Origin: Cololabis saira | Taxonomy: Eukaryota > Chordata > Actinopteri > Beloniformes > Belonidae | Length of the DNA: 64,000 nt | NCBI RefSeq assembly: GCF_033807715.1 | Contig: NC_084599.1 | Coordinates: 7,954,125-8,018,124, forward strand | Direction of reading: 5' to 3' | Part shown: positions 14,041-24,952 of the stretch, in pieces | Position numbering within the stretch: position 1 is the stretch's first letter | Layout of the letters: the number at the start of each line of letters is the position of its first letter | The notes under the pieces: model-generated | What the model saw: the letters and a program-made list of their open reading frames with translations, nothing else | Database searches by the model: none | What the model was told of the DNA's origin: nothing | Translations under genes and position numbers: made by a program

Positions 14041-14885
14041 ACCAACAAAAACAACAATTACAGGTACAGTTATAAAAGCTATAGCGTAGGCCTATGATAT
14101 GATAGCCCAAATAATCTCCACAGCCTACTTCAGAGTTGAATATTTTCAAATAATTTTAGCAACGTATAATATTCTGTATTTAGTTTAGGAGAACCATCTG
14201 TAAGTCTGTCAAGTCTTTTCGAGTTCAACCAATGTTAAGCGGTAGCTCTAAAGTTAAACCTGGCAAGCCTTAATGGAGCCTCTCTTCACATTTTAAAGAA
14301 GGAGGCTAACTCTTACAAGTATAAAGGTGTAGGCTGAATGATAAAAAAGGGGGATGGCTTATGTAATGTTAGTCCAGGTGGTTTTCCATGTTAGCATGGT
14401 CATCATTAAAGCTTTATACTAACAGATACTCGTCTTTATGTCAGAATCTCTTCTGCAAATTAAATAATTCATGAAATGCTTCCTCATCAGCAGCGGGAAA
14501 CATCACAACAACACACTGTGTCTCTGATTCACACCTTACATCTGAACATTGCATCATTTCTTAAGTCATCTGTTATCTACCCCCCCACCCCAAAATTAAA
14601 CTGAATTAAAAACACTGTAGGGTGGGACTTTGTAGAATTCCTAATGAAGTCTTTCCAAAGTGAAAGCCAAATAGTGTACTGATTTATCCCAACATGTTTT
14701 GAGAAACAAAAACAAACAAATAAACAAAAAAAACAAGGTCCAATCCTTGGAGACTTTATTTCTAGTTATAGTGATTGTTTGGGGGTATGACTGGTCTGCC
14801 AAAACTAGGTGGCAAGTGCCCTCATTCGAAAACGTGAGCCTCCTTACCAAGGAATCTACTGTATACACCTTAATACCAGAAACCG

Positions 14886-14960
14886 GGCCAGAAATCTGGA
14901 TGTAGTAATGGACTCAGATCTAAATTTAGAAAAACACATCAAGCCCCTACTGGGCCCATT
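14886..14960 (+). pseudogene. Fragment of CR1/L2/Rex1-type LINE reverse transcriptase
   Basis: The plus-strand frame reads ARNLDVVMDSDLNLEKHIK, which matches the conserved post-catalytic RT motif of these LINEs (usual form ARNLGV..DSDL.FE.HIK). The similarity fades after about 25 residues. Confidence 0.65.
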
Positions 14961-15532
14961 ACAGAGACCAGTAAACTTATATACACCACAGCTTCCATTA
15001 CTGATTATATGCAACAAGATGGAAATCAAATGTCATAAAGACTCCTAAGGATTACAAGGCTGGAAACTTAAAACAAGGTAGCATGGGCAAGAGGGGTAAC
15101 CCAGCTAAACCCAGCAAGAGAAACAGAAAGGTGCAATGAAGATAGAACTTCATAAGAAATGCAAACTCCATATAGTGATTACTGGAGACTGTCAAACAAA
15201 GGCTCACAGCTCCAACTACCTACCTGAGAAAGTGGACTATAAAGCAGAAGTGAGAAAATGAAATGGGATGTTTTCCACTAAACCAACCAAAACGTACTCT
15301 GATTGGCAACATATATGTTAAAAACAAGCCCTAACCACCTAACCTAGCTAAACCCTGACAAAGGCTAAGAGTAAACCAAGAGTGGAAATTCATTTGGAAA
15401 ACAATAAATAACACCAGTCCTTTGGTGTCAGTGGATCTGAGAAGTCACCAAAGTGATCTTCCAGAACCAATTACCATCACAGTCAGTATGTGACTGCCGG
15501 GCTGTAGCGGAACTGAACTGAAGTTCTTGAGA
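14961..15532. other. Non-coding, probably decayed LINE sequence
   Basis: No frame or motif is recognisable. It lies between the RT fragment and the 362-bp repeat. Confidence 0.3.
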
Positions 15533-15894
15533 TTGAGCTATTAGTGCCAGATAATGCGGTGCTAATTCGAGTTATTCCGGCATGTAAACGCAACCCACGC
15601 TTAGCCGAGCTAGTGACTACCGCGGGACTCCCCCTTCTGAAAGAGACGACACTGCAAAAGCCAGAATATCAACACAGTAGGAGAAGGAGAAGACGGACAA
15701 CAAAAAACTAACCGGAAGAACGCCAACGCAAAAGTGTGTGTGGCGCCACCTAGCATCACAGAGTTGAACGCACCTCACGCAATAACCGATTGTCATCTCA
15801 TGCATGTATACTTCGATTTCTCTGAAACTTCAGTTTAATCCTTAGGTAGAATGTTGCCAATAGCTTGATTTAGATGTGCATGTAACCACACTGA
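15533..15894 (+). repeat. 362-bp dispersed repeat, copy 1
   Basis: This aligns end to end with 58103-58464 in the same orientation, both starting TTGAGCTATTAGTGCCAG and ending ATGTAACCACACTGA or its near match. No coding capacity or family was recognised. Confidence 0.85.
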
Positions 15895-16394
15895 TTGGCA
15901 GACATCGTACATCGTACAGAGATCCTGGTCCTGACCCAACAACTGGCTTAAGAAACTACAGTCCTTCCACAAACAAATAGAAGCACATGTTTACCAGCTG
16001 CTTATAGGACAGAGTGGTTAACTCAGCCTGAACTAGACTAAAGATTTTTGAAAGAACCCCAGAAAATGGCAGTTCTATTCATCTACTATAAAATAACTTT
16101 GGATTGCACAACATGGACATTCTTTACAATTATAATTGAAGCAATAATGAAAAAAAAAACAACAAACAAACAAAAAAAAAACAGTGGCTCAAATGATTTA
16201 ATACATGAGCAATTTTCAGAAGATAATTGAAAGTAACTCCAGAAGAGCCAAACATCACTTTCTGGTTGAAAGAACTGTCACTTGAGACTGTAAAATTTAA
16301 TCTAAAGACAGTCCAACTTTTATTTGTATTATGCCACTGCGTTGTCACTCCTAATTTTTTCATCTCTTTTTCCCTGTTTATTTTTCATGTGTTC

Positions 16395-16461
16395 AATACA
16401 TAAAGCACCTTGAATTGCCTTGTTGCTGAAATGTACTATACAATTAAACATGCCTTGCCTT
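16395..16461 (+). mobile_element. LINE 3' tail with GCCTT repeat
   Basis: The sequence AATTGCCTTGTTGCTGAAAT followed by a TATACAAT..GCCTTGCCTT end is the typical 3' terminus of a fish CR1/L2-type LINE. It may belong to the same insertion as the RT fragment at 14886. Confidence 0.55.
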
Positions 16462-16477
16462 AAAATCAGAGGAAAAA

Positions 16478-16780
16478 TCTATGGCCTGGATTAACTACAA
16501 CAAAGCCGGTGTTGCATACATGGAAACTGGAATGTTTGGGACTGTATAGTATTAGCAAGACATGGTGATGAAAAACATTCATGACAAACTCACCGGGACC
16601 GTGGATGACAACGTTAAATACCAGAACAAAGCCAGTGTCACAAATTATTATTAAGTGTGTTTTGTAACAAGGAGGTCCCCTGTCCCTGCTGCTTTTCTAC
16701 ATTGGCCTGAACCCCCTCAGCCTATTCATTGTAAAGAGCAGCTATAGATGGGGCTCGGGGGAAGGACCAAACAGAACATG
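16478..16780 (+). pseudogene. R4/Dong-type LINE reverse transcriptase relic
   Basis: Plus-strand segments read AWINYNKA, HTWKLECLGLYSIS and LLLFYIGLNPLS in order. These match the AWIDYKKAYD, HTWILECL and LLFCIGLNPLS blocks I recall for Dong/Rex6-type elements with a restriction-like endonuclease. The frames are broken by indels and stops. Confidence 0.6.
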
Positions 16781-17289
16781 AACCGAAGGTGACTTCTGGA
16801 TAGGTCAGAAAGTTAAGGGGGCACGGCCTCGTCCCTGCGCTAGAGGCAGAGAGTTCCAGGAAGCCAGCTGGGCTGACCGGTGAGACAATTCAGGAGGGCG
16901 ACTGGGTGGACCTGCCAGATAGCTCATGTGCTCAAGCTCATGCCAGATAGCGGGTGGATTGGCGGCACAGCTCAGGCGGTCGGTCTTGGGGCCGGCATTA
17001 GGCTAAGGCATGAACCACCAAGAGTGTGGCTGGAACCAGAACTCGATCCAAATACCTTTTCTCATGAGCAGGAAGGCAAGGTTCTGGGTGCAGGAGTAGG
17101 AGGCAAAGTACTGGGCACAAGTGTTGTTTTCACTCCAGTCTAAACGCTGCACCACAAACCACATTAAAATGGTCAGTGCTGTCAATGATCAATATGAGTG
17201 GTAGAAGACCATCATGTTTCTATGTTTCCCCTCAGTCTTGGTATGGTTGATTTTGGTGTGTACCATAATCCTATTGCTGTGTTCACTAT

Positions 17290-18990
17290 GACTCAAGTGA
17301 AACATACACATACACAGAGTACCTTTGAGCCTAACCTAACATCCTGGCTTAATAAAGCAAATAGGACTACATCATCTGCAAAAAGCCGAGATGGAATCCT
17401 TTGGCCACCAAACAAGACCTCTCCACCCTTGGCTGCACCTAGGAACACTAGGAAGCACTGCTATCAGCAAATTTAGGTGCAATCAATTTGTAGTGTGAAA
17501 GAATCAGTGACTTGTTGCCCTAACAAAGTCCAAATCCCATCCAGATTGAATTTGACTTGCAATGCAGAACAAAGTCTCACTGCGTTTGTATAAGGACTGA
17601 AAAATCTGTGGCACCAAACCCAGTACCCTATTTTATAGGCACACCCCCTACAATCAAATTTCTTCTCCAATTCCACAAACCCCTTGTAAACTGATTGGGC
17701 AAACTTCTATGATCCCTCCAGAATCCTTGCAAGGTTATAGAGCAGGGTACGGCATTTCACGATGGAACCTGATGGATTATTCCCCTTGAATCTGAGATTT
17801 GACAGTCAATTTGACTTGCTTCTCCACCTAAATCTTACCAAGGGGGCTGAGGAATGTGGCTCCCCTGTATTTGCATCACACCCACCAGTTCCCTTTCTTG
17901 ACTAGAGGACCGCCCTACTCTTTCAGTCCAGAGGGACTGCCCCTGATTACCACACAATGTAGCAGAGATGTGTAAACCAAGATAGCCCAACATCCAGAGG
18001 CTTCAGGACCTCAGGGCAGAACTCATCCACCCCTGGAGACCTGATGCTGTGGAGGTTTTTTAACTGCGCCACAGACCTCAACTCTGGAAGTGGGCAAGCC
18101 TATCCCAATGTCCACAGACTCAACTGCCTCTTGGGAAAAATGTTGGCGGGACTGAAAAGATCCTCATGACATCTTCATTCAAGGTCAGCAGCACCCCAAA
18201 CCTACTATACACAGTGTTGGTGAAGCACTGCTTTCACAGCCTTAGCTGCCTTACAGTTTGCGAAAATGTTCTTGGTGCCAATCACAAGTCCCTCTCCGTG
18301 TCCTCTTCAAAACTCCTCCCACAACGGAATGTTTGCGTCAGCAACCCCAGAGGCTGGTATTCATTTGCTTTGCCATTACCCATCAGTTGCCTACAGGGTC
18401 TGACAGGATAACCTTTTTCAGCTTTATGGCCTCCCTCACTTGGGTTGTCCACTGCTAGATGCAGTGATTACTCTCAAGACAACCTTGCGACTACAGGTCC
18501 AGTTAGCCGCCTCAACAGTGGAGGCACAAAACATTGCCCATTCAGACTCAATGTTGTCCACCTCCCTCGAAATGTGGTTTAAACTCAACCAGAGGCAGGA
18601 TTAAAATATGTTTTCTCACAAGTTCTTATGCCAGATGTTCCTAGGAAACCCTCACTATACATTTGGGCATGCCAGGTTTCCTCCAAACCCAAGTGTCTTG
18701 CATATATGGTTTCAAGTCCAATGATACAAACATTAAAAATGAACTACAACCCAAGGTGTTCTGGCATGTGCACGTATGGACACCCTATATGTTTGAACAT
18801 GGTGTTCTTTATAGACAAATCTTGACTAGTACAGAAGTCCAAGAGTAGAGCAACACTGGGTTCAGTTCAGGGAGCACGTTCCCAATTTACGCCCCTCCAG
18901 GTAACACTGTTGGTACTCAGGTGAGAATTGAAGATCCACAGTAGAACAATTGAACCCCTTTATGAGCATTCCCCAACCTGGAGTCCCCAG
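17290..18990 (-). pseudogene. RTE-like LINE relic: endonuclease and reverse transcriptase
   Basis: On the minus strand, in order from high to low coordinate, are an APE-type endonuclease stretch (TMFKHIGCPYVHMPEHLG, near 18735-18805), the RT entry motif LHSIRSPGVDEFCPEVLKP (near 17990-18055) and the catalytic box VLFGGQRIPSRLFADDVVLF (near 17360-17420). Each is in a different frame, so the copy is dead. The clade assignment (RTE/Rex3-Expander style) is from motif memory. Confidence 0.75.
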
Positions 18991-19440
18991 GTATTCCAGG
19001 CTGATAGTGCATAAACACAAACAACTACAACTTGCCCTGACCTGAAGGCACAGGGAAACCACAACGTAAGGCCAGGGGGGTATAAGTAATCAGTAGCCAG
19101 TGAATATTTCCATTGGGAGCAATGTTTTAAATGTTGTTTTGGTGGCAAAATCAGAAATAACCACAGCATTGAACTGACACTAGGCTAGTACAAGCTACTC
19201 TCAAGCTATAGCCAGTTACAAATAATCTGTCCTTTCATATTACACTTAATTGACACTTATTAACTGCTCCACCATGACTGGTGAGACCACTCACTGACTG
19301 CTGTTTTACAATAGTTCTGGACCCTTGTGGGACGGCTCGCCAGTCTACTTAGCTCAAGTCCCACAAGGTGTGGAACTGTCATGAAACAGGAGCGCCACAC
19401 AAGCCACTGTAAATAGTGACCATTCTAGTAAATAAAAATG

Positions 19441-19484
19441 GTCTCACAGCAGACCGTGGTCTCACGGCAGACCGTGGTCTCACG
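19441..19484. repeat. 18-bp tandem repeat, about 2.4 copies
   Basis: The unit GTCTCACGGCAGACCGTG is repeated and is partly self-complementary. Confidence 0.8.
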
Positions 19485-20034
19485 GTTTAGAAATGTTCCA
19501 GAAGCATTCTTATTCTCCCACATTACATTAATCCGTTGATGCTAGTACAACTCAGAAGGTTTTAGAGGAGAACTAAACTGCCTACAAGGTAAGTTTCAGA
19601 TTAGAAGTAAAAAATGAATAAACATTTTGACACCACTCATTTTTTTCAGATGTAAATTGCAGAAAGATAATGGCATGGGGAGATATACATCTTTAAAGGA
19701 GCACGCTTCTGTGCAATTTTCACATGATCTCAAAGGTGTTAGGTAAACTTGTAATCTAGCCAAGGTGGCAAGCACTCTGCATTTGAAATGCTCCTGGTGA
19801 GACCTGAGGACAGACAACAATGTCCAAAAAAAACACTGCAAACTGGACTACAGCAGTTCCATGCCCTGTGGGACCCAGGTTGTAAACATAAACGTTTTCA
19901 AACACTTCACTGGGCGATAAATACAATTTTTGTAAAAAAAAAAAAATAACCAGGGCCGATAAAGTAAGTAGCCCAATCCCATTTCAGCTATACAGGTATG
20001 CCTTCCGAGAGGGTTCATCCACAGCAGAGCTTCA

Positions 20035-20168
20035 TCGCCCACACACAGGTTTAGACAAATATTTACACTGGATGCCCCTGGATGCCCACATAAGCACATA
20101 GAAAACCTTCCACAGCTAGGAATTGAACCAGGGACCTGAGGGTGGGGCAACTGCACCAACCAGAGCAC
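20035..20168 (-). mobile_element. tRNA-derived SINE fragment (GGCAGCACGGTGGC family)
   Basis: On the minus strand there is AGTGCTCTGGTTGGTGCAGT (A-box region), then GGTTCAATTCC (B-box) and a body resembling the copy at 39915-40240. Confidence 0.55.
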
Positions 20169-22910
20169 TGCCAGAGTGGTTACCAGAACACATAGTTAAG
20201 TGTATCTAAATAACATACTTACCTTGATTATTGATGGAAATACCTATCAAAATAGCCTTAACTTAGTTCTGTGTAAACAACAGTATGTCTTCATATGTGT
20301 GACTGCTAGCAAAAAAACTATTAGAACCTCTGTTCTTGTCATTACTAGCAGGCTGGGATGCAAACAAGAAAGAAAACATGTTTTGCATGGGTGAATAATT
20401 CTCTGTAACAAATGAAATCCTTTTAATTTATAATTTGGACAAAATTTACACAAAAATGAGATGCATAATTTTATGACCGGAAGCCATATTGCAGGAAGAG
20501 CTGCAGCCCACGCTGGCAAAAAACAGAATACAAAAGGTTGAAGTACCACATATCCCTAGCTGGCTGACTTTAAATGAACTCACTCAAGAATATGTTTCTT
20601 GATGAGCTTGCAGTCCAGTACTTACCATATGAGACACAACTTTAGTTAAGTCTTGAAACTACCAACGACCTGAACGTCTGAAGATGAATAGCTTTTTTAA
20701 CGATGGGTATCTGTTAGTCTTTAATTTTCTAGTCCCTGTTTTAATTTCTGGTTCCATAAAGGTGGAACAAGCGACTACAGAGCAGGGGGGTCCTTGACAT
20801 CTGCTGAAGACTCTTTTGAGAACACATTAGTATGCTTAATACTTAGTCTGCACTTTTTGACCTTTTCCACATATATGCTTTCCTTTAAATAGATAGATGG
20901 CACCTAATGATTAAGCTGCCGTTTCTTACTGTACTGTACTATAGTGAAGTTTGGATATTGTTGCTCACTTTTGAATGAATGGATGGATATTTCTTTCTTC
21001 ATTAATTACCATGTGCAAATGTTTGGATCTGATTTATGTAAACAACTGGTTCTGCCAACTGTTTATCTAAACCAGCTCTCATTGGGTATAATTAAATCAT
21101 TACAGAAGAGTGCATAACAGAGAGACCACTCGATCAACTTCAAAGGAAATATAGAGAAGCAAGGTGGAAATAGTGTTTCAGGTATGAATGTTGGGGAAGT
21201 GAGTAAAGGTTGAACTCACATACTTCACGCTTGAATGAGAAAACGTTTCCACCTCATCTAAGTGTTTTACAATTTTATCAAAGATTTTGTAAATTCCCAA
21301 CCATTTTCTTTCATCTTTTTTCATGCCTCATCTTTATAAAAGTGCCAAAATGATCTTTCAGTATTTTCTTTTTTTCCCTGAAGTCCTCCAGGATGACAGA
21401 TCTCTGATATTTCCAGTGCTAAAGGTAGGGACTTAACACAACAGCACCATCTGCAGAACCAGACGGCCGTTCCACTGTGGGTCCATCTTTTTTAAGTTGA
21501 CCGCAGTAATGATCCACATATTTAAGGTACTTGATTTTCCGTAACTTTTGGCTCATTTCAAACATGTGCAGACACAGGTGAAGAGCACACATCTTCACAC
21601 TGTCCCATGCATAAATCCGTTTAAAGTATTAAAATGATTTAAACCAGATTGCTGGGTTTAGGTGTAATGTTTAGAGCAAATATGCATAAACAAAAGGACA
21701 TTTTGTGTCATAAAAGCCTCCCATTCATTATGAGATAAATGCTAATCAGAAATCTGCAGCCGCAGAATGAAGGTAATCCAGTTGTGGAGCATCAGCACAG
21801 TTCCCAGCGAGGACACAAAGAAGTTGGAGTTGCAGTGATTTCCCTGAGGCAGATGTGCCATTTACGTGTGCTACATAGTTATGAGTGAGGTCCATTAGCC
21901 CACACTCTGCTGTGCCCCATCAAACCAAATTCTCACATATGGATTATTTGTAAATCTTTTCATTTTTTTTCATGTATTTATTTATTTTACCCCGTTCTCA
22001 ACCCGGCCAACGTGATTCAGTTAGGTGTAAGTTGACACGACGTGTACACATGTATACAGAATGTGTATATTTATGTGTTTATGCATGTGAAGATGTGTGC
22101 GTGTACGTGTGTGTCTGTGTGTCTGTGCGTGCATGAGAGAGTAAACAGCTTAATACAACCAAGCGGATTTCATAATGGAAAAGGCTGTTAGTGGTGTACA
22201 AAATAGTCTTGTTCAGATATGGATTACTGAGGTCAACTCTGAAGCTAAATGAAACCAGACATCAGAAAGGTCTTTATGAATCTTACACCGAGGGCCCTCT
22301 GAGGCCCGGGTCATTTTATCCGCAGGTGAGTGCAGGATGTGCGTTCTGCATCCGTAGATACCGTACCTGACACACCAGGCCTCATCCGTGTCACTTAAAT
22401 TAAATGCAGAAGCTAAGCTGAATGAGGATGATGGTTTAGAATCAGTTTTGCAGTCATCCAAGTATTAATGCAGGCAATGTTTTAATGGCGTTTACATAGA
22501 AATTCCCTTCAAAATTCCAATTTTAAGTGGTTCATGGAACGTCCTGCCAAATGGATCTTTCACATCAGTTAAAAGTCTTTTATCTTTTTATCATCTAAAA
22601 GCATAATCGGAGGTCGTGCCTTTACACTGGTTTATTTGGAGCAGGTCAAAATGCTGCATGCCTTCTTTCAGTCGCTGGAGTTCAAAACCGAAATAAAGAA
22701 GTCAAAGTAGATAACGCCCAATCTCTAGTGCACGCACTGACCGCAGCTAAACAATAAACCCAAGCTGCAGCAAGTCAGTAAGTGTAAGGTTTCTTACTCA
22801 TACCCTTCACGTGAAACTTTAGCATGTCACACTCAACAGTACCAGATCACTGCTGCTACCGGGTTTATTGTAAAGAATATCGATTTTTAAACAGTCTAAT
22901 TCCTGGCTCA

Positions 22911-22911
<1 letters not shown>
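20169..22911. other. Intergenic, low repeat content
   Basis: No gene or repeat family was recognised. Parts between 21400 and 22700 have a balanced composition and could be conserved non-coding DNA; this is not testable here. Confidence 0.35.

Positions 22912-22992
<81 letters not shown>
22912..22992. repeat. (TA)n microsatellite
   Basis: This is a perfect TA array of about 80 bp. Confidence 0.97.
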
Positions 22993-22995
<3 letters not shown>

Positions 22996-24034
22996 GAGAC
23001 ACATGATGTGTCTCGTCTTTTTGCTCAAACCTGTTTACTTTTTGGAAAAGTAAGTGTCATAGTATCTACTAAGCCATTATTTTTCTAGTTTCCATTAAAT
23101 ATACTGAGACCATCAGTCAATGATTTCAACCTTGAAGAAATATTCAGTTTGTTTCATCTCATTTTCTGCAACCTCACTCTATGGAGCAGGTTTTTCTTTG
23201 GAGTCCCTGCATGCTTTTCCCTCAAAAACAGGTTCAATTAACATGATCCACAACTTGGGTCCTCAACAGTTTCCTTATAGTGTATGATTTAATGGAACGG
23301 CAAGTATGAATGCAAACGCAGGAAAACCTTACTTTTCCGTTAAAAGCCACGCGATTGAGCCAACTCAAACACTGAAAGTGATGCCTTCACGCTCCAACGT
23401 TTATGAATCGCATTTGTTTAGCGCTGTATCTGCGAGGACAAGGACGGATCCACTCTGCATGGAATTCCAATTGAAAACAAAAGCTACTGTTTACTCTTTA
23501 GGCCCATTTCCTCTCCTCCTTGAGCTGATTTCTGCATCAAAGTCTGCTCCTTTACAGCAGCAGCATTGTTTGAGTGGCAGCGGCGAGCTCACCGGGGGCT
23601 ACACACGGCGCAGATAAGTGCATCAGCTATTACCGGGTCCCTCCTTCAGACCTATTAGGTCTTGCAAGGACTTCAAACACCAATTTGTTCTGCAAATAGC
23701 CCATTCAATTTGTGCCCGCCAAAGAGACACCTCTCTCCCTCTCTGCGGTAATTGAATCTTCAAAGGGACATTTTCCTCTATTTCTGTTTGGTATTAGAGT
23801 GAATAGCAAACGGTCATCTGAATAGAAGGAGAGGACGCATATTTATCAATTTTCAGTTAGATGCTAGATCGTGCACCTTGATGATTGCGAGGCGGGGAGT
23901 GGTTACGGGGGCCTTGCAGGGTCCTGAGAAGTCGCTGACTGACATCGGCCTTCTGGCCACAAGGTAAACAATAGCAGCTTGGAGAACAGATTTCACACTT
24001 ACAATACATCAATGATCTTTAAATCTTCAATATT
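22993..24034. other. lmo4 3' flank, low repeat content
   Basis: No gene was seen. The 23290-23960 part is free of recognised repeats and contains CAATTTG/TAATTG motifs. It is a candidate conserved element, by inference only. Confidence 0.35.
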
Positions 24035-24040
24035 TTTATT
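24035..24040 (-). terminator. Candidate distal lmo4 poly(A) signal AATAAA
   Basis: This is a canonical AATAAA hexamer on the minus strand about 900 bases past the stop. Its use is inferred; either this or the proximal hexamer could be the main site. Confidence 0.35.
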
Positions 24041-24638
24041 ATTTAAATACACCATACTGGAGCAAATGTCTCGGAAAATATCACAAATAAACTTCTCTCT
24101 CATTCAGCATTTATATGTTGGGAATGATCTCTAGTTTACTGACTATGAGCAAATTTCTTTAAGTTGCCACGGGTGGAAGGGAGGAGCTGGGTGCAGAGGG
24201 GTCACATGTACTGTAACCACGCCTGAACGACGACATTTACATGCATACTGTACATACATGGTAGTTTTACAAATACAGCAACAGTGTTCATGATTTGTTT
24301 TCCACTAAATGTCACAGATATTTTAAAACCCCATCACCTAAAGGAAGGGGAAAAAAAAAAAAAAAAAACACATTCCCCTTTAACAACACTTAAAATATAG
24401 AAAGTGGAAACACCATGTTCCTGGGAAACGAGGATAGAAAGGAAGAGAGGAAAAATTAAAGGTCCTGCTTTCCCCCCAAAAATGTCTTTAAACAAATGTG
24501 CAGAATTGAAAAGTCTGCAAATCTTAAACCTTATAAGTCTTTTTTTTTTTCTCCTTGCTTCAGTCCCAATATCCTCTCAGCCAGTTGATTCATTTTTATC
24601 TTGCTGAAAAGTCCCTTCAGGTTCTTGTAAGTCTTCTT

Positions 24639-24644
24639 TTTATT
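24639..24644 (-). terminator. Candidate proximal lmo4 poly(A) signal AATAAA
   Basis: This is a canonical AATAAA hexamer on the minus strand about 300 bases past the stop codon, within a T/A-rich stretch. Its use is inferred. Confidence 0.35.
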
Positions 24645-24943
24645 TTTATGTTGCTCCAAATATAACTGAGTCCCAAGTGTCCTGTCTCAGGTGTGGTAAG
24701 TGCAAATATCCACCCATGTTTAGGGAAAAAAGCCAAAGGTCTGAAGGCTTGAGCGTCAGGTATGCGTCGCAGAAATAAAAATGTCAGGTTTACTGGGAAG
24801 AAGGGCGGAGGATTTCCTTGGAGGGAAAAATGGGCTGGGGGAGCACAGCTAAAAAAGGCTGGAGTGCTGATGATCCACGCTGTCTCGGGTGACAATGAGG
24901 GCTAAAATGAAGGCACACATCCTGCTTCCCGCATGGCTCCCAC

Positions 24944-24952
24944 CTAACACAC
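24944..24952 (-). CDS. lmo4: lmo4 terminal exon, coding part (Val-Cys-stop)
   Basis: A long T-rich tract on the minus strand ends TTCAG immediately before GTG TGT TAG at 24952-24944. Exon 4 ends in phase 0 after Lys163, so this adds Val164, Cys165 and stop, the known LMO4 ending. The rest of the exon is 3' UTR running toward lower coordinates. The exon is about 2.1 kb from exon 4. Confidence 0.88.
   Translation of the reverse strand: MC

Larger units (their letters stand above)
24035..24943 (-). other. lmo4: lmo4 3' UTR (extent inferred)
   Basis: This is sequence downstream of the lmo4 stop. AATAAA hexamers on the minus strand lie at 24644-24639 and 24040-24035, giving candidate 3' UTRs of about 0.3 and 0.9 kb. 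It contains a poly-A run (+ strand) near 24352-24368. The true end cannot be fixed from sequence alone. Confidence 0.55.
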
